The notes under the pieces are model-generated. The model was not told the origin of the DNA, did no database searches, and saw nothing but the letters and a program-made list of their open reading frames with translations. Position numbers and translations under genes: made by a program. Of a stretch of DNA of 12,362 nt, positions 1-6,165 are shown in pieces. The DNA comes from an uncultured Actinomyces sp. (GTDB lineage Bacteria; Actinomycetota; Actinomycetes; Actinomycetales; Actinomycetaceae): the NCBI GenBank assembly GCA_937926195.1, contig CALEXZ010000104.1, positions 1 to 12,362 on the forward strand, written 5' to 3'. Within the stretch, counting starts at the first letter, position 1; every line of letters starts with the position of its first letter.

Positions 1-53
1 ACGTGCAGGAGCACGCCGCCGAGCTCAACATGCTCGGCTACGACGTGAGCTGA
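1..53 (+). CDS. 3' end of an unidentified gene (partial)
   Basis: Only the last 16 codons are present, ending VQEHAAELNMLGYDVS followed by TGA. All 16 codons end in G or C, as in the well-supported genes of this window, so the frame is very probably coding. The start lies outside the window. The tail is too short to assign a family. It is convergent with the glycosyltransferase gene ending at 121, with 67 bases between them. Given the surroundings it may belong to the same surface-polysaccharide locus, but that is inference from position alone. Confidence 0.55.
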   Translation, partial: VQEHAAELNMLGYDVS

Positions 54-65
54 GGAATGAGTCTT

Positions 66-111
66 CAGCGCAGCCGTGAGGGGCGCTGGAATCACGACCG
101 GGCAGCGGTCG
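66..111. terminator. Two hairpins between convergent genes, possible bidirectional terminator
   Basis: The 67-base gap between convergent stop codons holds two inverted repeats. The first is CAGCGC (66-71) with GCGCTG (83-88), with extra CC/GG pairing possible inside the loop. The second is a perfect CGACCG (95-100) with CGGTCG (106-111) around a 5-base loop. Neither is followed by a T tract on either strand, so this is not a textbook intrinsic terminator. High-GC actinobacteria often have such U-poor hairpins at gene ends. Position supports the call more than sequence does. Confidence 0.33.
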
Positions 112-120
112 CGGCCGTCG

Positions 121-1137
121 TCATCCGTCGTGAGCGATGTACTGGCGCAGTTGATCGATCTCTCCGTCCAGCACCGGAGATGAAGTCTCCAGGATCTGGG
201 CCGCCTTCTCTATCCTCCACCGCCAGTCAAGGCGAGTGAGAGCCTCTCTCTGGATCTGCTCGGCCGTCCTCGGTGTCCACGTACGCAGCAACGTGGCGAC
301 TTCATCAAGACCGGTGCCCGGGTCCCGGGCGTCGATGTCGATGACGGCGTCATCCCACAGCAGAGTGTCGCTGCCTTCCTCACGAGGGCGCGTTCCAACG
401 ACGAGGGCACCGTGCGCCAGCGCGTCGAGCCACCGTGAGGTCACGTACTCGCGCGTGGGGTGGGTGTAGGAGGCGGGACTGACGCGGTTGCTGAAAGCGG
501 ATACGGCACGCGCGTGCGCATAGGCGTCCAGCACTCCGGCGTACGAGGCGTCGGCGTCCTTGAGGGACGGGGGCCGTCCTGCGTAGACGAGCCCGCGGTC
601 CTTGGCACGCGTACCGATCTCATGGTCATCCTCCCACGCAGGCGCCTGGCGTCCCATGCGTTGAAGGTCGACCTCCCGTTCCTTGACAGCGGAGGTCCGC
701 TTCATGGCTCCCAGGACGTCAGCGCCGAGGGGAAGCCATGTCACTGGCTTACCGGTCGCAGACGCCCATTCCTCCACGACGTTCTTCTCGGTGACAAGAA
801 TGTGGTCGTAAAGCCGACCGAGACGAATGACGGAGGGTATGCGGTCGGTCCACCAGCAGTCGATGATCCAGCCGACGACGTTGCGGAACCGAGTGCGCAG
901 CCCGTGGAGCGCCGCGGCCCGCAGGAGCATCTCAGGGTTCGGCGCGATGACGAGCAGGGAGCCAGCGCCCAGGAGCCGGGGAAAGAGCGCCTGGAGCTTC
1001 AGGAACCTGCTGACAACAGTGTCGTCAACCTCAACGAGCTCCGCATCCAGTAGCTGAGCCGCGAGGCGCGCCATCGCTGTGATCGGCCCCCACCCATCCC
1101 CTTGAGGGCGGATGTAGAGGATCGTGACGCGCCTCAC
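121..1137 (-). CDS. Glycosyltransferase, GT-B fold, Glyco_trans_1_2/CgeB-like
   Basis: A 338-residue protein, probably a cytoplasmic glycosyltransferase that adds one sugar of the surface polysaccharide. It opens with a short beta strand (MRRVTILYIRPQGDGWG) as in GT-B N-terminal domains. A second Rossmann-like half follows, with VYAGRPPS and then the donor-site region REYVTSRWLDALAHGALVVG. This resembles the C-terminal motif of CgeB-like/Glyco_trans_1_2 proteins, where an Arg-Glu pair and the ALAxGA.VVG turn bind nucleotide-sugar. No signal peptide or membrane segment is visible. The start is GTG at 1137, which overlaps the TGA of the upstream kinase gene (GTGA), so the two are probably translationally coupled. 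It is the last gene of operon A. Sugar and acceptor cannot be told from sequence. The family call is by motif only; glycosyltransferase is likely, the exact family less so. Confidence 0.75.
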   Translation of the reverse strand: MRRVTILYIRPQGDGWGPITAMARLAAQLLDAELVEVDDTVVSRFLKLQALFPRLLGAGSLLVIAPNPEMLLRAAALHGLRTRFRNVVGWIIDCWWTDRIPSVIRLGRLYDHILVTEKNVVEEWASATGKPVTWLPLGADVLGAMKRTSAVKEREVDLQRMGRQAPAWEDDHEIGTRAKDRGLVYAGRPPSLKDADASYAGVLDAYAHARAVSAFSNRVSPASYTHPTREYVTSRWLDALAHGALVVGTRPREEGSDTLLWDDAVIDIDARDPGTGLDEVATLLRTWTPRTAEQIQREALTRLDWRWRIEKAAQILETSSPVLDGEIDQLRQYIAHDG

Positions 1138-2780
1138 CGCTGCCTCAGGCTCTTGCGGCTGGGAACGGGCTCGTCGAAGGGGATCGAGGAGATCGTCGGA
1201 CGCTCCGTGCCGGCGGTGTAGGCGGCCGTGCGGGAGGCACGCTGGGCAGTCGTGTCCGGCTGAGCGGCCCCGTCGGGGACGGACAGCGGTGCGGTGGGCA
1301 GGTCGGTCTGGTCCTCGATGACCATCTCACCGAAGCCGGCACGACGCCGCTTACGACGCTTGAAGACACCCAGGAACCTCTTGCCGTCCTCCTGGTAGTA
1401 GTAGGACCGGCCGTAGCCGCCGTAGCCGTAGCCGTAGTACACCGAGCCCATCTGGCGGCGGGCGGCGCGGTTGAGCACGACGCCGAGCAGGCGGGCGCCG
1501 ACCTGGTCAAGGACCTTGGCGCACAGTCGGGCTTGCTCCTTGTGGGTACCGCCGACCTCCATGACGACGATGGCGCCGTCGGCCAGGCCCGCCAGCAGGC
1601 CGGAGTCGGTGACCGGCAGCAGCGGCGGGGCGTCCATGATGATGATCGCCTCCTCGCTGAGGCGGTCGATGAGCGCCTTCATCCGCTGGGAGCCCAGGAG
1701 CTCGGAGGGGTTGGGCGGGATGCGTCCGGCGGCGATGATCCGCAGGTGCGGCTGGTCGGGGACCATCTGGGCGGCGTCGGCAACCTGCAGGTCCCCGGCC
1801 AGCACCTGGGTGAGGCCGATGGAGCCGTCCACCTCGAAGATCTTGTGGACCACCGGCTTGCGCAGGTCGCAGTCCATGAGAATCGTGCGCTGCCCTGAGG
1901 CGGCGAGCATCTGGGCGAGCACGGCGGAGATCGTCGACTTGCCCTCACCGGGGTTGGAGGAGGTCATGACGATGGCGCGCGGAGGGTTGTCCACGTCGAG
2001 GAACCGCAGGTTGGTGCGCAGGTGGCGCAGGGCCTCCGCGGCCTCGCCGAGGCCGTCGACCTGACGGCGTCCCTCCTTGTTGAGCTCGCTGGAGCGGGGG
2101 ACGACGGCGAGGACGGAGGATCCGGTGAGGTCCTCGACGTCGGAGTTGTGGCGGACCCGGTTGTCCAGTGCACGACGCAGGAAGGCGATGAAGTAGCCGA
2201 GGCCGAGGCCTGCCGCGGCACCGATGAGCGCGATCCGGGGGATGTTGGGGTAGACCGGGGTTCCGGGGACGACGGCCTCCTCGAGGGCGACCACCTGGGT
2301 AGCGGTCGTCTCGTCAACCGTTCCGCCTTCCCTCGCTGCCTCCTCTGCCGAGACCCCGGTCGAGGCGATCGACTCCAGCTCGGTGATCTGCTCGGCCAGG
2401 GCGGCGACGGCGGCGTTGGCGATGTCGCGCGCACGCACAGCGTCGTTGGAGGAGGCGGTGATGTAGATGACGGGCTTGGCCGAGTCGACGCTGCCCCGGA
2501 GTGTGCCTCCCAGGTCCGTCAGTCCCAGGCTCTGGGCCGTGGCCTCAGCGACGGAGCGTGAGGCGACGAGAGAGGCGAAGGCGTTCGCCTTCTGCTGGGC
2601 GATGGAGTTGGAGGTGAAGATGTCGGAGCCAGCGACGACAATGAGGGCACTGGTGGAGGCCTCGTACGTCTTGAGCTGCAGCTGGGCGTAGCCGTAGCCG
2701 GCCCCGCCACCGAGGAGGGCGCACAGGAGGATGAGCACGGCGTTGACCCGGCTGAGTCTGACAAAGTCCTGAATAGTCAC
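1134..2780 (-). CDS. Wzz-domain/BY-kinase polysaccharide tyrosine autokinase (Wzc/CpsCD type)
   Basis: A 548-residue membrane protein joining a chain-length-determinant region to a bacterial tyrosine kinase, which controls polymer length and export. TM1 is about residues 12-32 and TM2 about 182-203, with an extracytoplasmic loop between. The kinase shows Walker A NPGEGKST (Lys281), Walker A' ILMDCDLRKP (303-309) and Walker B IIIMDAPP (Asp383). A cluster of eight tyrosines follows at 448-462 (VYYGYGYGGYGRSYYY), the autophosphorylation site. About 86 residues continue past it, including the basic run KRRKRRR. The GTG at 2780 is chosen because VTIQDFVRLSR leads straight into TM1. A longer start at 2957 would add an Arg-rich stretch overlapping the phosphatase gene. 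It lies 52 bases below the phosphatase gene and its stop overlaps the next glycosyltransferase start. Single-chain Wzz+kinase proteins are the usual actinobacterial form. Confidence 0.93.
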   Translation of the reverse strand: MTIQDFVRLSRVNAVLILLCALLGGGAGYGYAQLQLKTYEASTSALIVVAGSDIFTSNSIAQQKANAFASLVASRSVAEATAQSLGLTDLGGTLRGSVDSAKPVIYITASSNDAVRARDIANAAVAALAEQITELESIASTGVSAEEAAREGGTVDETTATQVVALEEAVVPGTPVYPNIPRIALIGAAAGLGLGYFIAFLRRALDNRVRHNSDVEDLTGSSVLAVVPRSSELNKEGRRQVDGLGEAAEALRHLRTNLRFLDVDNPPRAIVMTSSNPGEGKSTISAVLAQMLAASGQRTILMDCDLRKPVVHKIFEVDGSIGLTQVLAGDLQVADAAQMVPDQPHLRIIAAGRIPPNPSELLGSQRMKALIDRLSEEAIIIMDAPPLLPVTDSGLLAGLADGAIVVMEVGGTHKEQARLCAKVLDQVGARLLGVVLNRAARRQMGSVYYGYGYGGYGRSYYYQEDGKRFLGVFKRRKRRRAGFGEMVIEDQTDLPTAPLSVPDGAAQPDTTAQRASRTAAYTAGTERPTISSIPFDEPVPSRKSLRQR

Positions 2781-2832
2781 TGGCGGCTCTTGTTCTTCTC
2801 GACGTCGGAGGGGCGCAGGGGGTGTGGGCCTG

Positions 2833-3543
2833 TCACGTGGCACCACCGCGTTCGGTAGCCACCGTAGCAAGGGGCGTGCGTGCCTCACGCATCGCCGTCG
2901 TGATCGTGACCAGGTAGTCGTCGATGAGACTCGCCACGCGCCGCGCGACCTCGTCACCGCGCCGGTACGGGTCGGGCACGTCCAGGCGCCCGGAGGCTCG
3001 CGGTGCCGCCGCCACGATCCGAGGGACGAGTCCGGCAGCGCCCGCCTGCGGGCACGCGCCTATGTCCAGGACCTGCTGCGCCGCCTGCGCCGCCTGCGCG
3101 AGCATGAGGACGCGGCCCAGTGCCGACGGGAAGGTGTCCAGGACGGCGTTACGGTGCCTCTTCTCCATCGTGAGGATGAGGTCCGACTCCTCGACGATCT
3201 CCGCGCTGAGCCGACGTGAGCGGTGGGCGTCGCAGCACTCGGCCGCCACCCCCCGGTCCACCGCCCGCCGTCTCATCTGGGGGTCCATGAGGCGGCCGCT
3301 CAGGCCGGGGATCCCCGCGCTGGCCACGACCCAGGTCGGCTGCTCCGCCTCCTCGGGGGCGGGGGCGGCGGCGAGCATCTGCCGGGCGCGCAGCTCGGCG
3401 TAAGGGCTGCGGGAGATGTTGGCGGTGCACACGAAGAGCAGACGCAGGGGCCCGTCCGTCTCCTTCCCGGCTGCCGAGGCCGCCGGAGCGCCAAAGACGG
3501 AGCGCAGCCCGAAGCCGTGCGCTGATCGCATCCTCTTCCTCAT
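2833..3543 (-). CDS. Low-molecular-weight protein tyrosine phosphatase (Wzb/EpsP type)
   Basis: A 236-residue cytoplasmic phosphatase expected to remove phosphate from the C-terminal tyrosines of the adjacent kinase. The P-loop is VCTANISRSPYAE, with nucleophile Cys39 and Arg45 in the C-x5-R-S pattern. The general acid is Asp191 in PDPYRRG. Also visible are ASAGIPG (substrate loop) and the H-x2-R-x-L segment HRSRRLSAEIVEESDLILTM, typical of the family. The second P-loop Cys common in the family is Ser44 here, which does not affect catalysis in principle. At 236 residues it is longer than the roughly 150 of the enterobacterial enzymes: about 32 extra N-terminal residues, an Ala-rich central insertion and about 40 residues past the acid loop. 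The ATG at 3543 overlaps the PqqD-like gene's TGA (ATGA). An internal ATG at codon 5 is also possible. Confidence 0.92.
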   Translation of the reverse strand: MRKRMRSAHGFGLRSVFGAPAASAAGKETDGPLRLLFVCTANISRSPYAELRARQMLAAAPAPEEAEQPTWVVASAGIPGLSGRLMDPQMRRRAVDRGVAAECCDAHRSRRLSAEIVEESDLILTMEKRHRNAVLDTFPSALGRVLMLAQAAQAAQQVLDIGACPQAGAAGLVPRIVAAAPRASGRLDVPDPYRRGDEVARRVASLIDDYLVTITTAMREARTPLATVATERGGAT

Positions 3544-3818
3544 AGGCGCTCCTCCAGCAGCCCCTGCTTCACGAGTGTGCGCAGGAAGGTCTCGACGTCG
3601 TCGCGCAGCTCCTCAACAGCCAGGCCGGTCTCCTGCGCGACACGAGCGGCGACGTCGGCCGGATGGCCCGGACGGGGATCGCCGGTGGCCGTCAGCCAGA
3701 TGAGGGCGGCGGAGCCCCGGAGGATGACGGGTGTCCCGTCGGGCACGTGGGCGAGGTAGAGGGCGGCGTCCTTGTCGTCGTACACATGGGCCAGGCGTGT
3801 GGGAGGCTGGTAGCTCAT
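3540..3818 (-). CDS. PqqD-like (RRE-fold) small protein
   Basis: A 92-residue soluble protein of the PqqD-like winged-helix type. The first third is beta-rich (HVYDDKDAALYLAHVPDGTPVILRG), followed by the helix SAALIWLTATG, a loop, and two helices (DVAARVAQETGLAVEELRDDVETFLRTLVKQGLLEE). This is the typical PqqD order of 'residual' strand pair, LNxSAxxIW-like helix and V-x-x-FL-x-x-L-x-x-x-GLL end. PqqD and related RRE domains bind peptides and present them to a modifying enzyme. PqqD-like proteins also occur next to nucleotidyltransferase-fold proteins in polysaccharide and exosortase-associated loci, where their role is unclear. No radical SAM enzyme or precursor peptide is in this window. 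Both ends overlap neighbours by ATGA, so it is coupled to the nucleotidyltransferase above and the phosphatase below. Family call is good; function is not known. Confidence 0.8.
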   Translation of the reverse strand: MSYQPPTRLAHVYDDKDAALYLAHVPDGTPVILRGSAALIWLTATGDPRPGHPADVAARVAQETGLAVEELRDDVETFLRTLVKQGLLEERL

Positions 3819-4675
3819 CGTCGGATCGCCGCCTTCGTCTCGCGCGCCGCCTCGACGAGGCGATGACGGAACTCGGTGAGGACCTCACCGCGGGTGGGGC
3901 GCCGCCCCAGACGCATGGCCAGGTGGTCGGTGTTGACCAGCGGGGCCCGCAGGAGGATGCGTCCTTTGGCCGCGAGGGTGGGTGCCGCCTTGAGGCGCGC
4001 GCGCCACTCGGCCAGGCGGGTGTGCTCCCCTCCGGAGAAGACCCGCCACAGGTCGTAGGAGGGGTCGTCGGTGTAGCGGTCGAGCTCTCCGAGGGCGGCG
4101 GCGAGGCCGACGTCGGCGCCCAGAGCGTGGGCGGCGGCGCGCAGACCCACACGCTCCTGGGCCGACAGGCAGCCCCAGGTCCGCTCGTAGTCCGGGTCCT
4201 CCTCGCCCTTGCCGTTGCGGGCGAGGTGCAGGAGCAGCAGAAGCCGCTGGGTGGTGAGGTCGGGCACCGTGCAGGGGACGCCTGCGATGGGGGTGGTGGT
4301 GCGTCCGCGCCACAGGATGTCGAACCAGGCACCGGCGGTCAGACCGGGAAAGGAGCGGTGGACGTCGGTGTAGCCCCAGGAGGGGTGGTAGAAGGTGGCA
4401 GCGTGCTCGAAGGCGGAGCCGCTGGCGAAGCTCGTCACGTGCTCCCAGTCGTGTCGGGCAAGAGCGTCGAGGAAGGGGCGCACCTGCGTGGGGCGCACGA
4501 GGACGTCCGCGTCGGTGGACGCGGTCAGGGGACGACCGATGCTGGGATCCACAGCCGCGCCTTTGACGTGCAGAACGTCCACACCGGCGTCCTCGGCGAT
4601 GACATCGAGGGCGGCGTGGGCCAGGTGGGTGCGCAGGCCGACAGGCACCCTGTGCCGCTGCTGCTGAGACCCCAC
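3815..4675 (-). CDS. Nucleotidyltransferase-fold protein (NTP_transf_5-like)
   Basis: A 286-residue soluble protein resembling the uncharacterised nucleotidyltransferase family (NTP_transf_5). The active-site pattern is LHVKGAAV (Lys38-Gly39), then STDADVLV with Asp55 and Asp57 as the metal-binding pair, and DVHRSFPG (Asp104) as the likely third acidic residue. A helical C-terminal half follows (TTQRLLLLLHLAR onward). The family is expected to transfer a nucleotide or related group to an unknown acceptor; no member function can be assigned here. The start is GTG at 4675. GAGAAAGG lies 7 bases upstream and an in-frame TAG at 4720 limits any extension. It is the first gene of operon A, and its stop overlaps the PqqD-like start by ATGA, a strong sign that the two proteins are made together. 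Confidence 0.8.
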   Translation of the reverse strand: MGSQQQRHRVPVGLRTHLAHAALDVIAEDAGVDVLHVKGAAVDPSIGRPLTASTDADVLVRPTQVRPFLDALARHDWEHVTSFASGSAFEHAATFYHPSWGYTDVHRSFPGLTAGAWFDILWRGRTTTPIAGVPCTVPDLTTQRLLLLLHLARNGKGEEDPDYERTWGCLSAQERVGLRAAAHALGADVGLAAALGELDRYTDDPSYDLWRVFSGGEHTRLAEWRARLKAAPTLAAKGRILLRAPLVNTDHLAMRLGRRPTRGEVLTEFRHRLVEAARETKAAIRR

Positions 4676-4682
4676 TGGGCTA

Positions 4683-4690
4683 CCTTTCTC
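4683..4690 (-). promoter_or_regulatory. Ribosome binding site for the nucleotidyltransferase gene
   Basis: The minus strand reads GAGAAAGG, then 7 bases, then GTG at 4675. This fixes the GTG as start of the first gene in operon A, since no other start codon lies between it and the in-frame stop at 4720. Confidence 0.6.
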
Positions 4691-4714
4691 CGTGCCTGCG
4701 CCGATGACCGCACC

Positions 4715-4720
4715 AGTCTA
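4715..4720 (-). promoter_or_regulatory. Possible -10 element of operon A
   Basis: TAGACT on the minus strand fits the loose actinobacterial -10 pattern TAnnnT and sits 39 bases above the GTG at 4675. No good -35 hexamer lies 16-19 bases upstream. It is reported because operon A needs a promoter here and this is the best placed candidate. Confidence 0.22.
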
Positions 4721-4875
4721 GCCAGCCATGCGGTGCGCTTCTGACGGGGCCGTCCACCACCAGGAGCCGGGCACAGGAACCTGCTCGCGCCGCACTGTGC
4801 GCACCATCGACCACCGACCACGTCACGCCCCGAACGTCCTCACACACCACAGCGCGTCGACAGGCGTCCCTCAAG

Positions 4876-4904
4876 TTGGCCGCGGAGAGGCGGACGAGTA
4901 GCGT
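4876..4904 (+). promoter_or_regulatory. Possible promoter of the acyltransferase gene
   Basis: TTGGCC (4876-4881) and TAGCGT (4899-4904) are separated by exactly 17 bases. The first matches TTGACA at four positions; the second has the key T, A and final T of TAnnnT. Transcription would start near 4911, giving a leader of about 110 bases to the ATG at 5020. If this is the promoter, the TTG at 4876 cannot be the gene's start codon. Confidence 0.35.
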
Positions 4905-5019
4905 TGCGGCGCACCGCAAGGCGGTGTCGCCCCTCCAGCTCGCCCCCGCGCCGGCCAGCACGATCCCAGCGACACGACCAACGCAGCACACCAGACGCGG
5001 CCCCGTGACGCACTCAACC

Positions 5020-6099
5020 ATGACCGCTATGACGACCGTGACGATAACAAGACCAACCACAGCATGCCCCCCACCGACGCTCGGCAGCCGGCTGCAGGAT
5101 CGCGACAACGCACTGAACTTCGTCCGCCTGCTCCTTGCCTGCTGCGTCATTCTGAGCCACTCGCTGCCGATCGGCGGATTCAATGACGCCCCGTGGATCT
5201 CGAGCATCTTCGGGCCCCTCGGTGGCTGGGCGGTCAAGGGGTTCTTCGCCGTCAGCGGCTACCTCATCGTGGGGTCACGCCTTCACACCAGGCCCTTGGG
5301 CTACCTCTGGCGACGTGCGCTGAGGATATTCCCGGGCTACTGGACGATGCTCGTCATCGTCGCTTTTGTCATCGCCCCGGCCTCGACGCTCCTCGAGCCG
5401 GGCTCCCACTACCACCTCAGCAGCGGCATCCAGTACGTCACCGGCAGCGCGCTGCTCTACCAGCCCGAGTGGACGATCTCAGACACCTTGGTCAACATCC
5501 CCCTCCACGCCTGGAACGGCTCGATCTGGACCCTGTTCTACGAGTTCCTCGCGTACCTGGTCGTCGGGGCCCTCTTCTCGATCCCCTGGGCGCGACGGCA
5601 CGGCAAGGCACTCACGACGACGCTTCTTCCGCTGGCCGTCCTCGCGTACCCCGCGATGACAGGTCCGCTTGACGTCTCCACGAACCTGTACCTGCACTCG
5701 GTGCAGCTCGGAGGATTCTTCCTGGCCGGCACGTGCCTGTACTTCTGGAAAGAGGACGTCCGCTGCCACGTCTCGCTGCTGCTGATCAGCTCCGCAGCCT
5801 GGGTCCTCCTGATCTACGTCATCCCGAACGGGGTCCTCATCGGCCAGGTCCCGGTGGCACTGTCCACACTGCTCGCGGGTGCCGTGCTCCCCATCAGGTG
5901 GGGCGCCAGGAACGACCTCTCGTACGGCATCTACATCTACGGATTTCCGATGCAGCAGATTGCCACACTCATCGGCATCGCGTCCCTCGGATACGGCGCG
6001 CACGTTCTGGTGTCACTCGTGCTGACCGTCCCCTGCGCGTACCTGTCGTGGGTGGCGGTCGAGAGGCCGGCACTCAGGCTCAAACGGCTGGTGCTTTGA
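5020..6099 (+). CDS. Acyltransferase family 3 membrane protein (OafA/YrhL-like)
   Basis: A 359-residue integral membrane protein with about ten hydrophobic segments, likely moving an acetyl or other acyl group across the membrane onto the polysaccharide or its lipid-linked precursor. Family landmarks: ALNFVRLLLACCVILSHS with catalytic-region His47; FFAVSGYLI (79-83); WRRALRIFPGY with Arg98-Arg99; SIWTLFYEFLAYL with Glu175; DLSYGIYIYGFP; and the closing VERPALRL. No SGNH domain is attached. The ATG at 5020 is a choice, not a proof: no clear ribosome site precedes it, ATG 5029 is close by, and the frame stays open back to TTG 4876. The shorter form fits the usual family length and leaves room for the candidate promoter. 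It stands alone on the plus strand between two minus-strand operons and converges with operon B. Substrate is unknown. Confidence 0.88.
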   Translation: MTAMTTVTITRPTTACPPPTLGSRLQDRDNALNFVRLLLACCVILSHSLPIGGFNDAPWISSIFGPLGGWAVKGFFAVSGYLIVGSRLHTRPLGYLWRRALRIFPGYWTMLVIVAFVIAPASTLLEPGSHYHLSSGIQYVTGSALLYQPEWTISDTLVNIPLHAWNGSIWTLFYEFLAYLVVGALFSIPWARRHGKALTTTLLPLAVLAYPAMTGPLDVSTNLYLHSVQLGGFFLAGTCLYFWKEDVRCHVSLLLISSAAWVLLIYVIPNGVLIGQVPVALSTLLAGAVLPIRWGARNDLSYGIYIYGFPMQQIATLIGIASLGYGAHVLVSLVLTVPCAYLSWVAVERPALRLKRLVL

Positions 6100-6165
6100 C
6101 TCCTCGCGGGCCCGGCGACGAGCTGTGCGTGGTATGGCCGCGCCGACGGCATCGGCCGGGGAGGT
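6100..6165. other. Short gap between convergent genes
   Basis: A 66-base gap between the acyltransferase stop and the end of operon B. It contains GCCGA (6142-6146) and TCGGC (6152-6156), a 5-bp stem with a 5-base loop, and an alternative GGCCG/CGGCC pairing (6136-6140 with 6153-6157). No T tract follows on either strand. Termination must occur near here for both genes, but no sequence makes a convincing terminator. Confidence 0.3.

Larger units (their letters stand above)
4676..5019. other. Divergent intergenic region between operon A and the acyltransferase gene
   Basis: About 344 bases without a convincing gene. Toward the left it holds the GAGAAAGG site of operon A and a possible minus-strand -10 element (TAGACT). 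Toward the right it holds a possible plus-strand promoter at 4876-4904. A 185-codon minus-strand reading frame crosses it but runs through the 5' end of the acyltransferase gene and has mixed third-position bases, so it is not called. If the acyltransferase starts at 5020, its leader would be about 110 bases. That stretch is C/A-rich, with no purine-rich ribosome site close to the ATG and no clear hairpin or repeat. Confidence 0.6.

Noticed and set aside
460..1053. 197-codon plus-strand frame
   Set aside because: Antisense to the 121-1137 glycosyltransferase, no motif, and no ribosome site; a shadow frame.
1405..1440. Short tandem repeat of GCCGTA units
   Set aside because: It is the coding of the Tyr-Gly cluster of the kinase (TAC GGC on the minus strand), not an independent DNA repeat; it could still be prone to slippage.
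2781..2957. Longer start for the BY-kinase at 2957
   Set aside because: The added 59 residues are Arg/Ser-rich, overlap the phosphatase gene by over 120 bases and precede a normal kinase N-terminus with TM1 right after the GTG at 2780.
3540..4675. Lasso-peptide or PQQ biosynthesis cluster
   Set aside because: PqqD-like and nucleotidyltransferase genes and an ABC exporter are present, but no transglutaminase-like protease, asparagine synthetase, radical SAM enzyme or precursor peptide is in the window, and all neighbours are polysaccharide genes.
3731..4744. 337-codon plus-strand reading frame
   Set aside because: Antisense to the nucleotidyltransferase and PqqD-like genes; Gly/Val/Glu-rich product with no family signature, typical of the mirror frame of a high-GC gene.
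4680..5237. 185-codon minus-strand frame with a hydrophobic stretch, ending just before the operon A start
   Set aside because: It runs through the 5' end of the acyltransferase gene, has mixed third bases in the non-overlapping part, and shows no ribosome site or recognisable domain. A short membrane peptide cannot be fully excluded.
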